This document shows positions 6,101-6,497 of a stretch of 6,497 nt of DNA, piece after piece (within the stretch, counting starts at the first letter, position 1; each line of letters opens with the position of its first letter). Made by a program: the position numbers and the translations under genes. Source of the stretch: an archaeon (GTDB taxonomy: Archaea; Nanobdellota; Nanobdellia; Woesearchaeales; GW2011-AR9). The stretch lies in assembly GCA_023266155.1 (NCBI GenBank), contig JAHFRS010000001.1, positions 1-6,497 of the forward strand, read 5' to 3'. Below the pieces are notes generated by a model that saw nothing but the letters and a program-made list of their open reading frames with translations, was not told the origin of the DNA and searched no databases.

Positions 6101-6497
6101 TATGCAGTATTTGCCACCGGCAGTAGTTGAGTGATGTTGGGAGGAGTCGTATCGCTGGAGGCAGCACTGACCGTAAAATTAGTTTTCTCTGTCCAGTTTA
6201 AATTGTTGCGGCTATCGTTCGCGAGAAACGTCACAGTATATAACCCAGTAGAACTAGGCATCGCTGCGTTGGGAATTGTAAACGTCAGGTTAAACTTACT
6301 TGGTGCTCCCGCCGTATCATTGCTGAGGGCGAAAGTTAAATTAGTTCCATTGGGAAACGTGACATTGACCTGCACCGGAAAAGAACTATTGATTTGCAAC
6401 AGCAAATTGTCCGTGACGTTTGCTGATATTTCAATATCATTACCGGCCGTTGCGGCCGAGTTTAATGTTGGGCGTACATCCGTCACATTCGGCTTAG
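3142..6497 (-). CDS. Giant multidomain surface glycoprotein (Ig-like x2, beta-helix, LamG, FnIII-like), 5'-truncated by the window
   Basis: The frame has no stop up to the window edge. The first possible start inside it, a GTG at 6486-6484, is not the real one, because the codons before it (K-P-N) complete the PNVT that opens the first repeat. Numbering from that GTG: Ig-like repeat 1 at about 1-107 and repeat 2 at about 116-215 share PN[VI]T, EI.AN.TD and YTVTF/YSITF motifs. A NosD-like right-handed beta-helix region spans about 218-500 (Cys 219, 238, 250, 280; NVTIKNCVI; many N-rich short rungs). A LamG/concanavalin-like fold spans about 598-808 (FDAFDDALNI, WYHVAAVYN, IDDMVIYNRSLT). A fibronectin/Ig-like segment spans about 855-976 (YYWRVRANDS). 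A C-terminal beta domain spans about 978-1114. More than 70 N-x-S/T sequons can be counted by eye. The end carries no TM or sorting motif. The gene ends in tandem stops TAATAA. The likely role is a secreted adhesin or glycan-binding protein; the ligand is unknown. Confidence 0.9.
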   Translation of the reverse strand, partial: KPNVTDVRPTLNSAATAGNDIEISANVTDNLLLQINSSFPVQVNVTFPNGTNLTFALSNDTAGAPSKFNLTFTIPNAAMPSSTGLYTVTFLANDSRNNLNWTEKTNFTVSAASSDTTPPNITQLLPVANTAYNTSMAIEIGANYTDPTSASAVQANITYPNNSMIPLTLSLATVGAGWPVKYNTSFQIPQRNGFYSITFQASDTNNNFNTTERTNFTAALACGELRWTVNMSQNITSTATCFTVNASNIALDCFGYQINYSTAGTLGYGINNTGFTNVTIKNCVINEGTSTTNGKYAILWDTAATNGTIYNNTIITTGTAGANAHSAIRIIAASDRANISHNIIQTRGDNTNGIHLFQSGNHTVYQNIIQVAGSSTIGLFAVGITIDTSGNNVVELNNITTSSTSSLGIRLMNSLTNGTQLINNNISTGGNFVISDTTGPGSVNSLIYNDTFGLINWTSGNLTTNMSLAITSSIFIANRTIGVIDNSRIMNLNGTAKIQMRWLPYIINPHVLKAGNRCDGTIFCNFTYAVSTGVLDANVSSFSNYTTNGAPTQNTPILNTTDPTTNNTNQNLTLYPQNGSDDDTGTNVKNITNWRINGTSLTALLMPFEGINSTFVNNAVDYSGYSNNGTESGSIVWSATAGYDGRGAYIFDAFDDALNITDANSLDLTTPFSIVFWLNARNVTPANFSPLMMKGAGPTMASWNYAVILTTSSLINITISGAAGVVSSINTSAPIINNTWYHVAAVYNTTFFGIYINGILNSSFAAPILPASNIEPLRIGGWSVQVLNGTIDDMVIYNRSLTSQQITALYNNRTDLMTSWELSSGQNWTADVTPNDGRMDGTILRSNQVIVTAVASGNNLPTAPLTLMPANGSGITNRTPTFTWNNATDADGNIISYHLQVDDNILFNNPEINISAIQNTIFNSANTSYFSAGGVVELNVDTRYYWRVRANDSTGYGAWSDGSSADGLNDGRNLSNFTVNSLLSITMTNNLIEFGTLSQGVNTSTVTGNPRPFRAENVGNIDFNVSINASPFFSSVMFNTSYYQFKIRANESNAFSAALSTISFTNMSNRTTAAHVVNLTWRDARNDFLTDINITLPFDEPFGLKESTVTLTITANQ

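Noticed and set aside
6484..6486. GTG as the true start of the giant protein
   Set aside because: The frame stays open to the window edge and the preceding codons complete the PNVT motif that also opens the second Ig repeat; no signal peptide follows the GTG.

Overview
The window looks like a surface-protein locus of an archaeon, most likely a DPANN-type lineage such as Woesearchaeota or Pacearchaeota. The clues are a TTTATATA-type TATA box, secreted proteins extremely rich in N-glycosylation sequons, a pilin-like N-terminal membrane segment, and a giant protein joining Ig-like, NosD-like beta-helix and LamG modules. The lineage is inferred from protein style; no ribosomal or tRNA marker is present.

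All four genes are on the minus strand, so transcription runs from high to low coordinates. (1) 6497-3142 is the 3' part of a giant multidomain extracellular glycoprotein; its reading frame is still open at the window edge. (2) 3131-2999 is a 133-bp element with perfect 16-bp terminal inverted repeats and a flush 8-bp direct repeat on each side. It has the form of a MITE inserted between two surface-protein genes. (3) 2956-1667 encodes a 429-residue type I membrane protein: signal peptide, three beta-sandwich domains, C-terminal TM helix and short charged tail. The layout resembles the DUF916/DUF3324 (WxL-interacting) proteins of Gram-positive bacteria. (4) 1666-1435 is a 232-bp gap with a hairpin and a good TATA box. 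(5) 1434-1126 encodes a 102-residue single-TM protein. (6) 1125-948 is a very AT-rich gap with several short repeats. (7) 947-60 encodes a 295-residue cysteine-containing glycoprotein with a pilin-like N-terminal TM helix. (8) 59-1 is a short T-rich tail.

The genes seem to belong together. The 295-residue and giant proteins share the same ordered set of C-terminal motifs. The 295- and 102-residue proteins share the signature SNxTI at the start of their TM helix. The 429-residue protein is a membrane-anchored beta-sandwich receptor or chaperone. A reasonable inference is a cell-surface adhesin or pilus-like assembly in which the 429-residue protein anchors or assembles partners that carry the shared domain. 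No substrate or function is proven by the sequence.
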